Assembly: GCF_002855495.1 (NCBI RefSeq)
Contig: NZ_PKRO01000001.1
Coordinates: 1-64,000, forward strand
Direction: 5' to 3'
Length of the DNA stretch: 64,000 bases
DNA from: Porphyrobacter sp. TH134
GTDB lineage: Bacteria; Pseudomonadota; Alphaproteobacteria; Sphingomonadales; Sphingomonadaceae
The notes under the pieces were generated by a model. The model saw nothing but the letters and a program-made list of their open reading frames with translations. It searched no databases and was not told the DNA's origin. Of the stretch, positions 36,032 to 45,460 are shown one piece after another; position 1 is the first letter of the stretch, and every line of letters begins with the position of its first letter. The translations under genes were made by a program, and so were the position numbers.

Positions 36032-36075
36032 GGGCAGCTTCCCGACCGGCGAAGCTGCCCTTTTCATTTTTTGTT
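36032..36075 (+). terminator. Intrinsic terminator downstream of the mini-ORF
   Basis: GGGCAGCTT (36032-36040) and AAGCTGCCC (36052-36060) form a perfect 9-bp stem followed by TTTTCATTTTTTG. It lies 55 nt after the mini-ORF stop and 176 nt before ilvE, so it ends a short transcript or acts as a leader attenuator. Confidence 0.85.
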
Positions 36076-36250
36076 GTTCCGTATCGCTTCCGCGATGCGA
36101 AATCCTCGCTCACACGCCCTGCGGGCGCGTCGCTGCGGGTGGCCGTTCGGCCTTGCGGGCCTGCGGCCCGAGCCAGCGCGCTGATGCGACCTTGCGCGGC
36201 CGCGCAATAGTGATCTTGCTCTCTCCACCGCGCAGGATTAGGCGCATTCC

Positions 36251-37330
36251 ATGCAATTTACCCGCACGCCCCACCCCTCGCCCACGCCTGATGCCACCCG
36301 TGAGAGCCTGATCGCCGATCCGGGCTTTGGCACCGTGTTCACCGATCATATGGTGGTGATCGATTACGACGAAGCGCTCGGCGGCTGGCAAACCCCGACC
36401 ATCGGCCCGCGTGCACCCATCCCGCTCGATCCGGCGGCGAGCGTGCTGCACTATGCGCAGGAAATCTTTGAAGGGATGAAGGCCTATGCCCATCCCGAAG
36501 GCGGGCTGTCGCTGTTCCGCCCCGATGCCAACGCCCGCCGTTTCAACGCCAGCGCGCGGCGCATGGCGATGCCGGAAATCCCTGAGGAAACCTTCATCGC
36601 CGCCGTGCGCGAGGCCGTGCTGGCCGACGCCGCTTGGCTTCCGCCGATCGAGGGCGGTTCGCTCTATATCCGGCCCTTCATGTTCGCCTCGGAAGCCTTC
36701 CTCGGCGTGCGCCCGGCGCGGCAATACAAGTTCGTTGTCATCATAAGTGCGGCCGGCAACTACTTCAAAAAGGGCGTCAATCCGGTCAAGATCTGGGTCG
36801 CGCAGGATTACACCCGGGCAGCGCCCGGCGGCACCGGCGCTGCCAAGACGGGCGGCAATTACGCTGCCAGCCTGGTGCCGCAGGCGCAGGCGACCGCGCA
36901 GGGCTGCGATCAGGTGGTGTTCCTTGATGCGACCGAGCACAAATGGGTCGAGGAATTGGGGGGCATGAACCTGTTCTTCGTCCGCGCGGATGGCTCTGTC
37001 ATCACCCCGCCGCTGACCGGCACGATCCTGCCCGGCATCACCCGCGACAGCCTGATCGCGATGCTGCGCGAAGAGGGCCTGACCGTGCGCGAGGAGCCTT
37101 ACTCCATCGACCAATGGCGCGCCGAAGCGGCCAGCGGCATGCTGCTGGAAACGATGGCCTGCGGCACCGCCGCGGTCGTCACCCCAGTCGGCACGGTCGC
37201 CGCGCCCGATGGCGAGTTCCACATCGGAGCGGGCGGGATCGGGCAGATCACCGCCAAAATGCGTGAGCGGCTGGTGGGCGTACAGAACGGCAAGATCGCA
37301 GACACGCATGGCTGGGTGATGCGGGTTTGA
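36251..37330 (+). CDS. ilvE: Branched-chain amino acid aminotransferase
   Basis: IlvE catalyses the last step of Ile/Leu/Val synthesis (and the first of their degradation) with PLP. The 359-aa class IV aminotransferase has [34 protein letters not shown], the PLP-lysine region [40 protein letters not shown] and [15 protein letters not shown]. The length is that of the eukaryote-like/long bacterial group. Its stop overlaps the TTG start of trhO (TTTGA). Confidence 0.95.
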   Translation: MQFTRTPHPSPTPDATRESLIADPGFGTVFTDHMVVIDYDEALGGWQTPTIGPRAPIPLDPAASVLHYAQEIFEGMKAYAHPEGGLSLFRPDANARRFNASARRMAMPEIPEETFIAAVREAVLADAAWLPPIEGGSLYIRPFMFASEAFLGVRPARQYKFVVIISAAGNYFKKGVNPVKIWVAQDYTRAAPGGTGAAKTGGNYAASLVPQAQATAQGCDQVVFLDATEHKWVEELGGMNLFFVRADGSVITPPLTGTILPGITRDSLIAMLREEGLTVREEPYSIDQWRAEAASGMLLETMACGTAAVVTPVGTVAAPDGEFHIGAGGIGQITAKMRERLVGVQNGKIADTHGWVMRV

Positions 37331-38133
37331 TCGCAGTCGCCGCACTCTACCAGTTCACGCGCTTTCCCGACCCCGACGCCCTGCGCGCGCCCCTGCTCGC
37401 CGCGTGCGAGGCTGCGGGTGTCAAAGGCACGCTGCTGCTGGCGCGCGAGGGGATCAACGGGACGATCGCGGGTGAGGCCGCAGCGCTGGCCGGGGTGCTC
37501 GATACGATCCGCGCCTTGCCCGGCTGCGCGGAGCTCGACGTGAAGTTTTCCGATGCGACCGCCATGCCTTTTGGCCGGATGAAGGTGCGCGTGAAGCGCG
37601 AGATCGTGACCATGGGCGAACCCGATATCGACCCGGCGCTGTCAGCCGGCCACTATGTCGACCCGCATGATTGGAACGCCCTGATCGCCGATCCCGACAC
37701 GCTGGTGATCGATACCCGCAATGACTACGAAGTTGCCATCGGCACCTTTGCGGGCGCGGTCGATCCGGCGACGCCGTCGTTCCGCGACTTTCCCGGCTGG
37801 TTCCGCCAGCACCGTGACGCACTGCTCCAAGGCAAGACGCGCGTCGCCATGTTTTGCACCGGGGGCATCCGCTGCGAGAAATCGACCAGCTTTCTGCGCG
37901 CCGAGGGGGTGGAGGATGTCTTCCACCTCAAGGGCGGCATTCTGAAGTATCTTGAACAAGTGCCTGAAAGTGAAAGCCTGTGGCAGGGTGAATGCTTCGT
38001 CTTCGATGAGCGCGTGAGCCTTGGCCACGGACTTGCGCAAGGCACCCACACACGCTGCCAACCCTGCGGGCGGCCCTATCCGGTGGGCGAGGCCTGTCCG
38101 GTGTGTGAGGGCAGCCTGCCCACCGCGCGATGA
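37327..38133 (+). CDS. trhO: tRNA uridine(34) hydroxylase TrhO (rhodanese)
   Basis: TrhO hydroxylates U34 of certain tRNAs (5-hydroxyuridine). The 268-aa protein has the N-terminal acylphosphatase-like domain (residues 1-95) and a rhodanese domain with the active-site loop [17 protein letters not shown] around residue 175. The C-terminus has a zinc-ribbon-like CQPCG...CPVCEG. The only in-frame start near the ilvE stop is TTG at 37327, overlapping it by 4 bp, indicating coupling. It overlaps the following GST gene by 4 bp (ATGA). Confidence 0.92.
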   Translation: MIAVAALYQFTRFPDPDALRAPLLAACEAAGVKGTLLLAREGINGTIAGEAAALAGVLDTIRALPGCAELDVKFSDATAMPFGRMKVRVKREIVTMGEPDIDPALSAGHYVDPHDWNALIADPDTLVIDTRNDYEVAIGTFAGAVDPATPSFRDFPGWFRQHRDALLQGKTRVAMFCTGGIRCEKSTSFLRAEGVEDVFHLKGGILKYLEQVPESESLWQGECFVFDERVSLGHGLAQGTHTRCQPCGRPYPVGEACPVCEGSLPTAR

Positions 38134-38834
38134 CCCCGCCGGTCCTCTATTCCTTCCGCCGCTGCCCCTATGCAATGCGGGCGCGCATGGCGCTGTGGAC
38201 GGCGGGGATCACGGTGGAACTGCGCGAGGTCAAGCTCGCGGCCAAGCCGCCCGCGCTGATCGCCGCCAGCCCCAAGGCAACGGTGCCCGTGCTGGTGCTG
38301 GCGGACGGAACCGTGATCGACCAGAGCCTTGCCATCATGCGCTGGGCCCTGGCGCAGCACGATCCCGAAGGCTGGCTGGCGGGCGATGACGCAGGCCTGA
38401 TCGCGGCCAATGACGGGCCGTTCAAGCACCACCTCGACCGGGCGAAATATCCGGGGCGGTACGAGGAGGACGGGCCGACCGATCACCGCGCCGCTGCGCT
38501 TGCTCTGCTTGCCCCGCTGGAGACGCGGCTGGAGCGCGCGCGCTATCTGTGCGGCGATGCGCGCACCTTTACGGACATCGCGCTGCTGCCTTTCATTCGC
38601 CAGTTTGCCGCGATCGATCCCGCGTGGTTCGCCGCCCAACCCCTGCCGCGCTTGCAAGCCTGGCTGGAACGGCTGCTCGGCTCAGACCTGTTCGCCGCGG
38701 TGATGGGCAAGTTTGCTCCGTGGCAGGAAGGCGATGCGGCCGTGCTGTTCACGCCCCCAGCCCCGCCCGGAACGCATCGACCAGCCAGCTTGCCGCCGGG
38801 CCCAGCCGCGCATCCCTGCGCCACAGCGCGCTGA
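38130..38834 (+). CDS. Glutathione S-transferase family protein
   Basis: The 234-aa protein starts [19 protein letters not shown], a thioredoxin-fold N-terminus with CPYA, and has a Ser in the [16 protein letters not shown]-type motif, followed by the helical domain. The last about 25 residues ([21 protein letters not shown]...) are not domain-like and are encoded opposite the LysR gene, so the natural stop was probably lost. It overlaps trhO by 4 bp. The substrate is unknown. Confidence 0.88.
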   Translation: MTPPVLYSFRRCPYAMRARMALWTAGITVELREVKLAAKPPALIAASPKATVPVLVLADGTVIDQSLAIMRWALAQHDPEGWLAGDDAGLIAANDGPFKHHLDRAKYPGRYEEDGPTDHRAAALALLAPLETRLERARYLCGDARTFTDIALLPFIRQFAAIDPAWFAAQPLPRLQAWLERLLGSDLFAAVMGKFAPWQEGDAAVLFTPPAPPGTHRPASLPPGPAAHPCATAR

Positions 38835-39642
38835 GCCGGTAATGCGCGCCCGGCTTTTCCGGCAGATCAAGCTCGACCAGAGTGCCGTTTGCCAGATCGT
38901 CTGCCACCATTGCGCGCGGCATGTTACCCCAGCCCAGCCCTTCTTTCAGCAGCGAATGCTTGGCGCTGAGATCGCCCAGTCGCCAGGTGAGCGGGCTGAG
39001 CACGGAAAATTCCAGCCCCTCGGTCAGCGGTGAACGATCCGTCAGCACCAATTGCAGGTGGCGGCGGCTGGTTCCCGGGGCGATGCCAGGCCGCGCCAGC
39101 GGATGGCCGGGCGCGGCGACCGGGATCAGGTCAATTTCGCCCACGGCTTGCCGTTCGAGCGCGGGATGATCGCCCGGCACCGGGCCGCTGATGCCCAGAT
39201 CAGCGCCGCTGCCGATCAGGCAGGCTGTGACCGCGCCCAGCGCCTCGATCCGCAAGGTCAGCGCGCAGGTCGGAAACATGCGCCGGAATTCGCCCAGCAC
39301 ATGGGCCGTGACTTCGCCCGGCACCATCACATCAACCACCAGCGTCAGCGAAGGCTCCTGCCCGGCATGGAGCGAGCGCGCCTTGGCCAGCAGGGCAGCG
39401 ATCCCGTCGGCCACGCTGCGCGCTTCGGCCAACAGGCCCGCGCCTGCCGCTGTCAGCACCGGGCGGCGCGATCCTTCGCGGTCGAACAGCGACAGGCCCA
39501 GCTGCGCTTCAAGCTGCGCAACGCCATAGGACACCGCCGAAATTGCGCGCCCTTGTGCCTTGGCCGCACGGCCAAAGCTGCCATGTTCGGCCACAGCAAT
39601 GAAGATGCGCAGCTGATCGAGGGTGGGTTCGCCGAGTTTCAT
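38749..39642 (-). CDS. LysR-family regulator of the pirin-azoreductase pair
   Basis: The 297-aa protein (start MKLGEPTLDQLRIFIAVAEHGSFG at 39642) has the N-terminal HTH (SFGRAAKAQGRAISAVSYGVAQLEAQLGLSLFDR) and a C-terminal effector domain. It is divergent from the pirin gene, with an operator between them and at its own start, so it likely regulates that operon. Its 3' end overlaps the GST gene antisense by 86 bp. Confidence 0.93.
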   Translation of the reverse strand: MKLGEPTLDQLRIFIAVAEHGSFGRAAKAQGRAISAVSYGVAQLEAQLGLSLFDREGSRRPVLTAAGAGLLAEARSVADGIAALLAKARSLHAGQEPSLTLVVDVMVPGEVTAHVLGEFRRMFPTCALTLRIEALGAVTACLIGSGADLGISGPVPGDHPALERQAVGEIDLIPVAAPGHPLARPGIAPGTSRRHLQLVLTDRSPLTEGLEFSVLSPLTWRLGDLSAKHSLLKEGLGWGNMPRAMVADDLANGTLVELDLPEKPGAHYRLSALWRRDARLGPAASWLVDAFRAGLGA

Positions 39643-39648
39643 GGTACG

Positions 39649-39669
39649 ATGTTCAGATAATCCGAACAT
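39649..39669. promoter_or_regulatory. LysR operator
   Basis: ATGTTC-N9-GAACAT, with the inner GAT/ATC also paired, is a 21-bp near-perfect palindrome of the T-N11-A type expected for LysR proteins. It ends 75 bp before the pirin ATG and starts 7 bp before the LysR ATG, ideal for divergent control and autorepression. Confidence 0.8.
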
Positions 39670-39744
39670 CTTGGCAAGTTTTATCGCAGTTATCTGCAAA
39701 CACCCGGCCCGCTATCTCAGCCCCATCACGGCAGGAGACACGAC

Positions 39745-40446
39745 ATGATCGAACTTCGTCCCTTCAATACCCTTGGCGCGGCCAACCACGGCTGGCTGGA
39801 TGCGCACCACCATTTCTCTTTCGCCAGTTACCACGATCCGGCCCGCGTCCACTGGGGCGCCCTCAGGGTCTGGAATGACGACAAGATCGCGGCCGGAACG
39901 GGTTTCCCCACCCATCCGCACAGCGACATGGAAATCATCACCTATGTCCGCACCGGCGCGATCACGCACCGGGACAGCATGGGCAACGAAGGCCGCACCG
40001 AAGCGGGCGATGTGCAGGTGATGAGTGCAGGCAATGGTGTGCGCCATTCGGAATACAACCTTGAAGGCACCGACACCACGCTGTTCCAGATCTGGATCAT
40101 CCCCGATGAGCGCGGCGGCGAACCCAGCTGGGGCGCACGCCAGTTCCCCAAGGATGAACGCTCGGGCGCGTTCGTTCCGTTGGCAAGCGGCGTGGCGAAC
40201 GACAATGACGCGCTCAGGATCCGCGCTGATGCCCGCGTGCTGGGGGCGACGATCCGGGCCGGGGAAAGCGTGACTTACACGCCCCGCAGCGCTGACCGTC
40301 ATCTCTACCTGGTCCCCGCCACCGGCAAGATCCGGATCGATGATGTGGAAGCCAATGCCCGCGACGGCGTGGCGATCACCCAATTGGCCAGCGTCACGAT
40401 CACCGCGCTCGAAGACAGCGAAGTCGTGCTGGTCGACGCAGCGTAA
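39745..40446 (+). CDS. Pirin family protein
   Basis: The 233-aa protein is a two-cupin pirin: MIELRPFNTLGAANHGWLDAHHHFSFASY, then the metal-ligand motif FPTHPHSDMEIITYVRTGAITHRDSMGNEG (four His/Glu ligands typical of iron or nickel pirins) in the N-terminal cupin. Bacterial pirins can act as quercetinases; here the substrate is open. Azoreductase follows, and the LysR gene is divergent, a common quinone/electrophile-response arrangement. Confidence 0.93.
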   Translation: MIELRPFNTLGAANHGWLDAHHHFSFASYHDPARVHWGALRVWNDDKIAAGTGFPTHPHSDMEIITYVRTGAITHRDSMGNEGRTEAGDVQVMSAGNGVRHSEYNLEGTDTTLFQIWIIPDERGGEPSWGARQFPKDERSGAFVPLASGVANDNDALRIRADARVLGATIRAGESVTYTPRSADRHLYLVPATGKIRIDDVEANARDGVAITQLASVTITALEDSEVVLVDAA

Positions 40447-40456
40447 CAGTCCCCCG

Positions 40457-40488
40457 GAGCCGGCTGGCCGCCCCGTCCCAGCCGGCTC
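40457..40488 (+). promoter_or_regulatory. Hairpin between pirin and azoR
   Basis: GAGCCGGCTGG (40457-40467) pairs perfectly with CCAGCCGGCTC (40478-40488), an 11-bp stem, 11 bp after the pirin stop. No T-run follows. It may set the ratio of pirin to azoreductase expression. Confidence 0.5.
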
Positions 40489-40510
40489 TACCCTTCAAGG
40501 AGAAACTTCG

Positions 40511-41107
40511 ATGAGCAACATCCTCTACATCACCGCCAGCATCCGTTCCGACAGTGAAAGCGTGTCGCGCGGTCTTGGCCAGCGTATCGTCGATGGCCTT
40601 GCCGCCAAGACCGGCGCGGCTATCACCACCCGCGATCTGGCCGCCAATGATCTGCCTTATGTGAGTGCGGAGCGCTTTGCCGCCAATCTCACCCCTGCGG
40701 CTGATCGCACTGCCGAGCAGGCCGAACTTGCCGTCATCGCCGACACCCTGATTGCCGAGCTGCAAGCGGCTGACACCATCGTGATCGCAGCCCCGGTCTA
40801 TAACTTCGGTCCGCCCGCCACGCTGAAGGCATGGGCCGATCTGGTCGCCCGCGTCGGCACCACCTTCCGTTACACTGCCACCGGCCCGGAAGGCCTGCTG
40901 ACCGGCAAGAAGGCCTACCTCGCCATCGCCAGCGGCGGCACGCCGATGGGCAGCGATGTCGATTTCATGAGCCGCTGGCTGACCTTCTTCCTCGGCTTTA
41001 TCGGCATCACCGATGTCGAACTGGTCGCCGCAGACGGGATCATGGGCGAAGGCGGCGAAGAAAAGATTGCTGCCGCGCAGGACGCCGCGGCCCGACTGGC
41101 ATCGTAA
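40511..41107 (+). CDS. azoR: FMN-dependent NADH:quinone/azo reductase
   Basis: AzoR reduces quinones and azo compounds with NADH via FMN. The 198-aa flavodoxin-like protein (start MSNILYITASIRSDSESVSRGL, AAGGAG 8 nt upstream) has the APVYNFGPPATLKAWADLVARVGTTFRYT loop and the IASGGTPMG substrate region. It lies downstream of pirin, probably in one operon controlled by the divergent LysR. Confidence 0.94.
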   Translation: MSNILYITASIRSDSESVSRGLGQRIVDGLAAKTGAAITTRDLAANDLPYVSAERFAANLTPAADRTAEQAELAVIADTLIAELQAADTIVIAAPVYNFGPPATLKAWADLVARVGTTFRYTATGPEGLLTGKKAYLAIASGGTPMGSDVDFMSRWLTFFLGFIGITDVELVAADGIMGEGGEEKIAAAQDAAARLAS

Positions 41108-41113
41108 GGGACC

Positions 41114-41147
41114 GGAGCGGGCAAGCGCTGGAAATCTTGCCCGCTCC
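41114..41147 (+). terminator. Hairpin after azoR
   Basis: GGAGCGGGCAAG (41114-41125) and CTTGCCCGCTCC (41136-41147) form a perfect 12-bp stem, 6 bp after the azoR stop. There is no T-run, so termination would depend on other factors; it may also protect the mRNA 3' end. Confidence 0.5.
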
Positions 41148-41220
41148 AACCGCCCTCAAGATCGGTTGAGACCCATGCCCACCCGGTCATAACCAGTGTT
41201 TCACGTGAAGCTGCGCCGCC

Positions 41221-42123
41221 TCAAAGCTCTGTGCGCGCCAACCTTGGCTTGAAAATTGTCCGGCTTGGGCGGATGACGATGATGGCCACGCCGACCAGCG
41301 CCATCGCCCCGCCGATCATCAGCGGCCAGCCGATCGTATCGCCGGTCAGCCATGTTCCAAAGCCGATGGTGAGCAGCGGGGTGAGCAGCGTCAGCGGCAC
41401 GATCAGGTTGGCGTCGTGCGCCTGAAACAGCCGGAAATAGGCCGAATGCGCGCCGACCGAGACCACCACGCCAGCAAACAGCACGCATCCCGCCACCGCC
41501 AGCGGCGCAGCCTCGACCGCGGCGATCTGGCCGTTTTCCATCAGCACTGTGGCAGGCAGCATGACAACCAGCGAAGCCAGCCCCGCCCATGCCTGAAGCG
41601 CCACCGCCCCGATCTCCAGCCGCTTGACGAACACCGAGGCAAAGGCCCCGGTAAACACGCCGGCAAAGGCAAAGCCCAAGCCCACCGGATCGCCCGCTTC
41701 GGACGGCGCGCCGATGGCAAGGCCCACCCCGCCCAGCGCCAGGGCCATGCCCAGCCCGCGCCGCCAACGCACCTCCTCGCCCAGAAAAATCACGGCGAAC
41801 AACACGGTAAGCGGCGCACCTGAGAGATTGACGATGCCAACCGCAGAAGGGCTTGCCGTCTGAAGACCGATGAACTGCAGCCCGAAGCTGCCCCCGGTGA
41901 CCGCGAAACCGATGGCCAGGACCAGCGGCAAACGCGCCGGGCGGGCGCGAAGCAGCAGCGGGAACAGGACCACCAGCACCGTCGCTGACCGCAGGACGGT
42001 ATAGAACAGCGGCGGCAGGCCCAGCGCTGACACCGCGATCTTGCTGACCACGATGTTGAGCGCCCAGGCAATATTGCAGAACAGCATGATGCCCAAAGCA
42101 GACAAAGGCAGGCTTTTGGGCAT
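41221..42123 (-). CDS. EamA-type drug/metabolite exporter
   Basis: The 300-aa protein (start MPKSLPLSALGIMLFCNIAWALNIVV) has ten hydrophobic segments in two EamA repeats, with the conserved Gly and Pro rich ends, consistent with a DMT-superfamily exporter in the inner membrane. Substrate is unknown. The ATG at 42123 shares one base with the nadE stop (TGATG). The open frame continues upstream but belongs to nadE. Confidence 0.9.
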   Translation of the reverse strand: MPKSLPLSALGIMLFCNIAWALNIVVSKIAVSALGLPPLFYTVLRSATVLVVLFPLLLRARPARLPLVLAIGFAVTGGSFGLQFIGLQTASPSAVGIVNLSGAPLTVLFAVIFLGEEVRWRRGLGMALALGGVGLAIGAPSEAGDPVGLGFAFAGVFTGAFASVFVKRLEIGAVALQAWAGLASLVVMLPATVLMENGQIAAVEAAPLAVAGCVLFAGVVVSVGAHSAYFRLFQAHDANLIVPLTLLTPLLTIGFGTWLTGDTIGWPLMIGGAMALVGVAIIVIRPSRTIFKPRLARTEL

Positions 42124-44216
42124 CAGGGGGCAGGCTGGCCGAAAACCTCGCAGACCACATCGTCCGGCAGCTGTCCGCGCAGCTCCTCGCGCCACACGGT
42201 CGCCGCCGCGTCGGAGGGCGCGCGCCAATCACCGCGCGGGGACAGCGCACCCGCAGACGAGACCTTGGGCCCATTGGGCAGCGCTGACCGCTTGAACTGC
42301 GAAAAGCCGAAGAACCGCGCACAGAACTTGTCGAGCCAGCCCGCGATGGTGGCGAGATTGTACGCGTTCTTCTCGCCTTCCGGGAAGCCGGCAGGCCACA
42401 AGCCGCCGCCCGCCTCCCGCCATGCATGCCACGCCAGAAACGCCACTTTTGAAGGGCGCTGGCCGTAACGGATCACGTGATGGAGGAAGAAGTCGTTAAG
42501 CTCGTAGGGGCCGACGATGCTCTGGGTCGATTGCACGGCGCCATCAGCGCCCGGCGGCACCAGCTCGGGGCTGATCTCGGTATCTAGCACATCGCCCAGC
42601 ACATGTCCGCAATCATCATTGAACTGGCCGGTGCGCATGACCCAGCGGATCAGATACTGGATCAGCGTCTTGGGCACGCCCGAATTGACCGCATAGTGGC
42701 TCATATGGTCGCCCACGCCATAGGTGCACCAGCCGAGCGCCAACTCGCTCAGGTCGCCGGTGCCGACCACAAAGCCGCCATGCTGTCCGGCAAGGCGGAA
42801 CAGATAGTCGGTGCGCAGCCCCGCCTGCACGTTTTCAAAGGTCACATCATGCACCGGCGCGCCGTCAGCAAAGGGGTGGCCGATATCTTCCAGCATCTTG
42901 TGCGCGGCGGGCCGGATGTCGATCTCGCCCGCGGTGATTTCCATCGCGGCCATCAGCCGGTGGGCGTTGGCTTTCGTGCCGTCTGACGTGCCGAAGCCGG
43001 GCATGGTATAGCCGCGGATCGCGCTGCGCGGCAGCCCCAGCCGGTCGCAGGCCTTGGCCGCGACGATCAGCGCATGGGTGCTGTCGAGCCCGCCCGAAAT
43101 CCCGATAATCAGCGACTTGGCGCCGGTCGATTCAATCCGCCGCATCAGCGCATCGACCTGAATGTTGAACGCCTCGTAGCAATCCTCATCCAGCTTTTCG
43201 GGCCGGTCGGGGACAAAGGGGAAGCGCGCAACCGGGCGGAGCAGGCCGATGTCGCCTTGCGCAAAAGCGTGTTCGAACACCACCTTGCGGTAGGAATCCT
43301 CGGGCCGCCCGGCCCATTCGGCGGCATCGGCGAAAGTCTGATTGCGCAGCCGTTCCGCCGCCAGACGCTCGGTATCAATGTCGACGATGGTCAGCTCGCC
43401 CGAACGATCAAACCGGTGGCTTTGGGCCAGCAGGCTGCTCATTTCATAGATTACGCCCTGCCCGTCCCACGCAAGGTCGGTGGTGCTTTCGCCGTAACCG
43501 CTGGCCGAATAGACATAGGCGGCAATCGCCCGCGCCGCGCTGGAGCGGCAGTGCAGATGGCGATCATCGGCCCGCCCGATGGTGACCGGCGAGGCCGAAA
43601 GGTTGCACAAGATCAACGCTCCGGCGAGCGCGGCAGTCATCCCCGGCGGGATCGGCGCCCAGAAATCCTCGCAGATTTCGACCCCGAAGCGGAAGCCCGG
43701 AAGGTTCGCGGCGGCAAACACCAGATCGGTGCCAAATGGCACTTCCTCACCCGCCACCGCCATCCACAGATCGGTGCAACCGCGCCCATGCGCAAAGTGG
43801 CGCTTTTCATAGAATTCGCGGTAATTGGGCAGGAAGCTTTTGGGAACGACGCCAAGGATCGTCCCGTGCGCGATCACCACCGCGCAATTGTAAAGCTTGT
43901 CCGCACGCTTGAGCGGCGCGCCGACCACCAATACAGGGTGCAGGTCGGCCGATGCCGCAACCACTTCGGCCAGCGCCTGCTCCACTCGCTCGATCAGCGC
44001 GTGCTGGAGCAGCAGATCATCAATCGCGTATGACGACAAGGTGAGTTCCGGGAACACCACCAGATCGACATTTGCATCATGCGCCTTGCGCGCTTCAGCC
44101 AGAACGCCCGCGGTATTGTAGGCAACATCGGCGGTGCGGCTGCACGGTGTCGCGGTGGCCACGCGGACAAAGCCGTGGGTGTGCATGTCGAAAAAGGGGT
44201 GCGAGGTCTCGCTCAT
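42123..44216 (-). CDS. nadE: Glutamine-dependent NAD(+) synthase
   Basis: The 697-aa enzyme amidates deamido-NAD using glutamine. The N-terminal glutaminase (nitrilase fold) shows the Glu-Lys-Cys triad in FPELTLSSYAIDD, VPKSFLPNYREFYEKRHF and GVEICEDFWAP. The synthetase domain has the PP-loop ISGGLDSTHALIVA and GTGDLSELALGWCTYGVGD. It is the long bifunctional form. EamA follows and overlaps by one base. Confidence 0.96.
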   Translation of the reverse strand: MSETSHPFFDMHTHGFVRVATATPCSRTADVAYNTAGVLAEARKAHDANVDLVVFPELTLSSYAIDDLLLQHALIERVEQALAEVVAASADLHPVLVVGAPLKRADKLYNCAVVIAHGTILGVVPKSFLPNYREFYEKRHFAHGRGCTDLWMAVAGEEVPFGTDLVFAAANLPGFRFGVEICEDFWAPIPPGMTAALAGALILCNLSASPVTIGRADDRHLHCRSSAARAIAAYVYSASGYGESTTDLAWDGQGVIYEMSSLLAQSHRFDRSGELTIVDIDTERLAAERLRNQTFADAAEWAGRPEDSYRKVVFEHAFAQGDIGLLRPVARFPFVPDRPEKLDEDCYEAFNIQVDALMRRIESTGAKSLIIGISGGLDSTHALIVAAKACDRLGLPRSAIRGYTMPGFGTSDGTKANAHRLMAAMEITAGEIDIRPAAHKMLEDIGHPFADGAPVHDVTFENVQAGLRTDYLFRLAGQHGGFVVGTGDLSELALGWCTYGVGDHMSHYAVNSGVPKTLIQYLIRWVMRTGQFNDDCGHVLGDVLDTEISPELVPPGADGAVQSTQSIVGPYELNDFFLHHVIRYGQRPSKVAFLAWHAWREAGGGLWPAGFPEGEKNAYNLATIAGWLDKFCARFFGFSQFKRSALPNGPKVSSAGALSPRGDWRAPSDAAATVWREELRGQLPDDVVCEVFGQPAP

Positions 44217-44422
44217 GGTCGCAGGCGCGCTCCGGGTGCTTGGGCTTCCGCCTCTAGCGCCTAATGCCCGCGGTTCCTAGCAGGGGGCGGCAAAAGTCCT
44301 GCCTAAAGTCTTCCCCTAAAGCCTTTCTACGCCGCGCCAAAGCCAAACGATGCCCGCCCGGTGCTTGCACCCCGGCGAACGAGCCGCCAAGTGTCAGGCA
44401 ACACCCAACCGGAGCTACAATC

Positions 44423-45298
44423 ATGGCCGATGCCACCTATACCCCGCCCGCCGTCTGGAGCGCCGAGACCGTATCGGGCGGCCGCTTTGCCAATATCAAT
44501 CGGCCAACCGCCGGCGCGCGTGAGGACAAGGAACTGCCCGTCGGCAACCATCCCTTCCAGCTCTATTCCCTCGCCACGCCCAACGGCGTCAAGGCGACGA
44601 TCATGCTGGAGGAATTGCTGGAGGCTGGCCACACCGGCGCCGAATATGACGCCTGGACCATCAATATCGGCGAAGGCGAACAGTTCACCAGCGGGTTTGT
44701 CGGGGTGAACCCCAATTCCAAGATCCCCGCCCTGCTCGACCAGAGCGACCCTAAGGCGCCGTTCCGTGTGTTTGAAAGCGGCGCGATCCTCGTCCATCTG
44801 GCCGAGACATTCGGGATGTTCCTGCCCACCGCCCCGGCCGCGCGCGCCGAAGTGCTGAGCTGGGTGTTCTGGCAGGTGGCCAGCGGCCCCTTCATGGGCG
44901 GCGGGTTTGGCCATTTCTACGCCTATGCGCCCGAGAAATACGAATATCCCATCAACCGCTATGCGATGGAAACCAAGCGGATTTTCGACGTGGCCGATCA
45001 GCGTCTGGCACAGAGCCGCTTTCTGGCCGGTGACGAATACACACTGGCCGACATCGCCAACTTCCCGTGGCTGGCCCCCTTCACAGAAGGCAACATCTAC
45101 AACGATGCCAAGACCTTCCTCAGCATCGACGAATATCGGAACGTCGCCCGCTGGGTTGCCGAAATCAAGGCGCGCCCGGCGGTGCAGCGCGGGCGGATCG
45201 TCAACAAGGTCTGGGGCGATGAAGCAACCCAGCTGCGCGAACGCCACTCGGCCGCCGACTTTGCAGGCAAGCATCTGGAAGCCGGACCGCCCGCATAA
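44423..45298 (+). CDS. yghU: YghU-like glutathione transferase/disulfide-bond oxidoreductase
   Basis: The 291-aa protein (start MADATYTPPAVWSAE, GGAG 8 nt upstream) has a long N-terminal segment before the GST core (HPFQLYSLATPNGVKATIMLEELLEAGHTGAEYDAW), with NSKIPALLDQ and FESGAILVHLAE. The C-terminal region ADIANFPWLAPF and VWGDE fits the YghU/YfcG Nu-class GSTs, which reduce organic hydroperoxides and disulfides. An in-frame upstream extension lacks similarity. Confidence 0.9.
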   Translation: MADATYTPPAVWSAETVSGGRFANINRPTAGAREDKELPVGNHPFQLYSLATPNGVKATIMLEELLEAGHTGAEYDAWTINIGEGEQFTSGFVGVNPNSKIPALLDQSDPKAPFRVFESGAILVHLAETFGMFLPTAPAARAEVLSWVFWQVASGPFMGGGFGHFYAYAPEKYEYPINRYAMETKRIFDVADQRLAQSRFLAGDEYTLADIANFPWLAPFTEGNIYNDAKTFLSIDEYRNVARWVAEIKARPAVQRGRIVNKVWGDEATQLRERHSAADFAGKHLEAGPPA

Positions 45299-45385
45299 GC
45301 TGCAAAAAGGGGAAAAAAGGCGACACCCACGTGGTTTCGCCCCCTTCCCATATGCGATTCAGCCGCTATAGAGCGCGGCTCTTGC

Positions 45386-45460
45386 TGGGGCGTAGCCAAG
45401 CGGTAAGGCACCGGTTTTTGGTACCGGCATGCGAAGGTTCGAATCCTTCCGCCCCAGCCA
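45386..45460 (+). tRNA. tRNA-Gln (TTG anticodon)
   Basis: A 75-nt cloverleaf: acceptor stem TGGGGCG (45386-45392) pairs with CGCCCCA (45450-45456), then G and an encoded CCA. The D arm AGCCAAGCGGTAAGGC and the T arm CGAAGGTTCGAATCCTTCC are present, and the anticodon loop TTTTGGT (45416-45422) carries TTG at 45418-45420, reading CAA (and CAG by wobble) codons for Gln. No flanking repeats of its 3' end were seen in the window, so there is no sign of an integrated element here. Confidence 0.97.

Larger units (their letters stand above)
35640..36250. other. 611-bp intergenic region with DnaA boxes, sRNA-like signals and a mini-ORF
   Basis: No conventional gene is present. Contents in order: four phased DnaA-box-like 9-mers (35657-35699), a minus-strand terminator (35711-35742), an AT-rich patch (AAAAGATTTATACAAG, about 35787-35802), the mini-ORF with an extreme Shine-Dalgarno (35904-35976), a strong terminator (36032-36075), then a Gly/Arg-GC-rich stretch leading to ilvE. 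See the separate entries. Confidence 0.6.

Noticed and set aside
45386..45460. An integrated element at tRNA-Gln
   Set aside because: No integrase and no second copy of the tRNA 3' end were found in the window.
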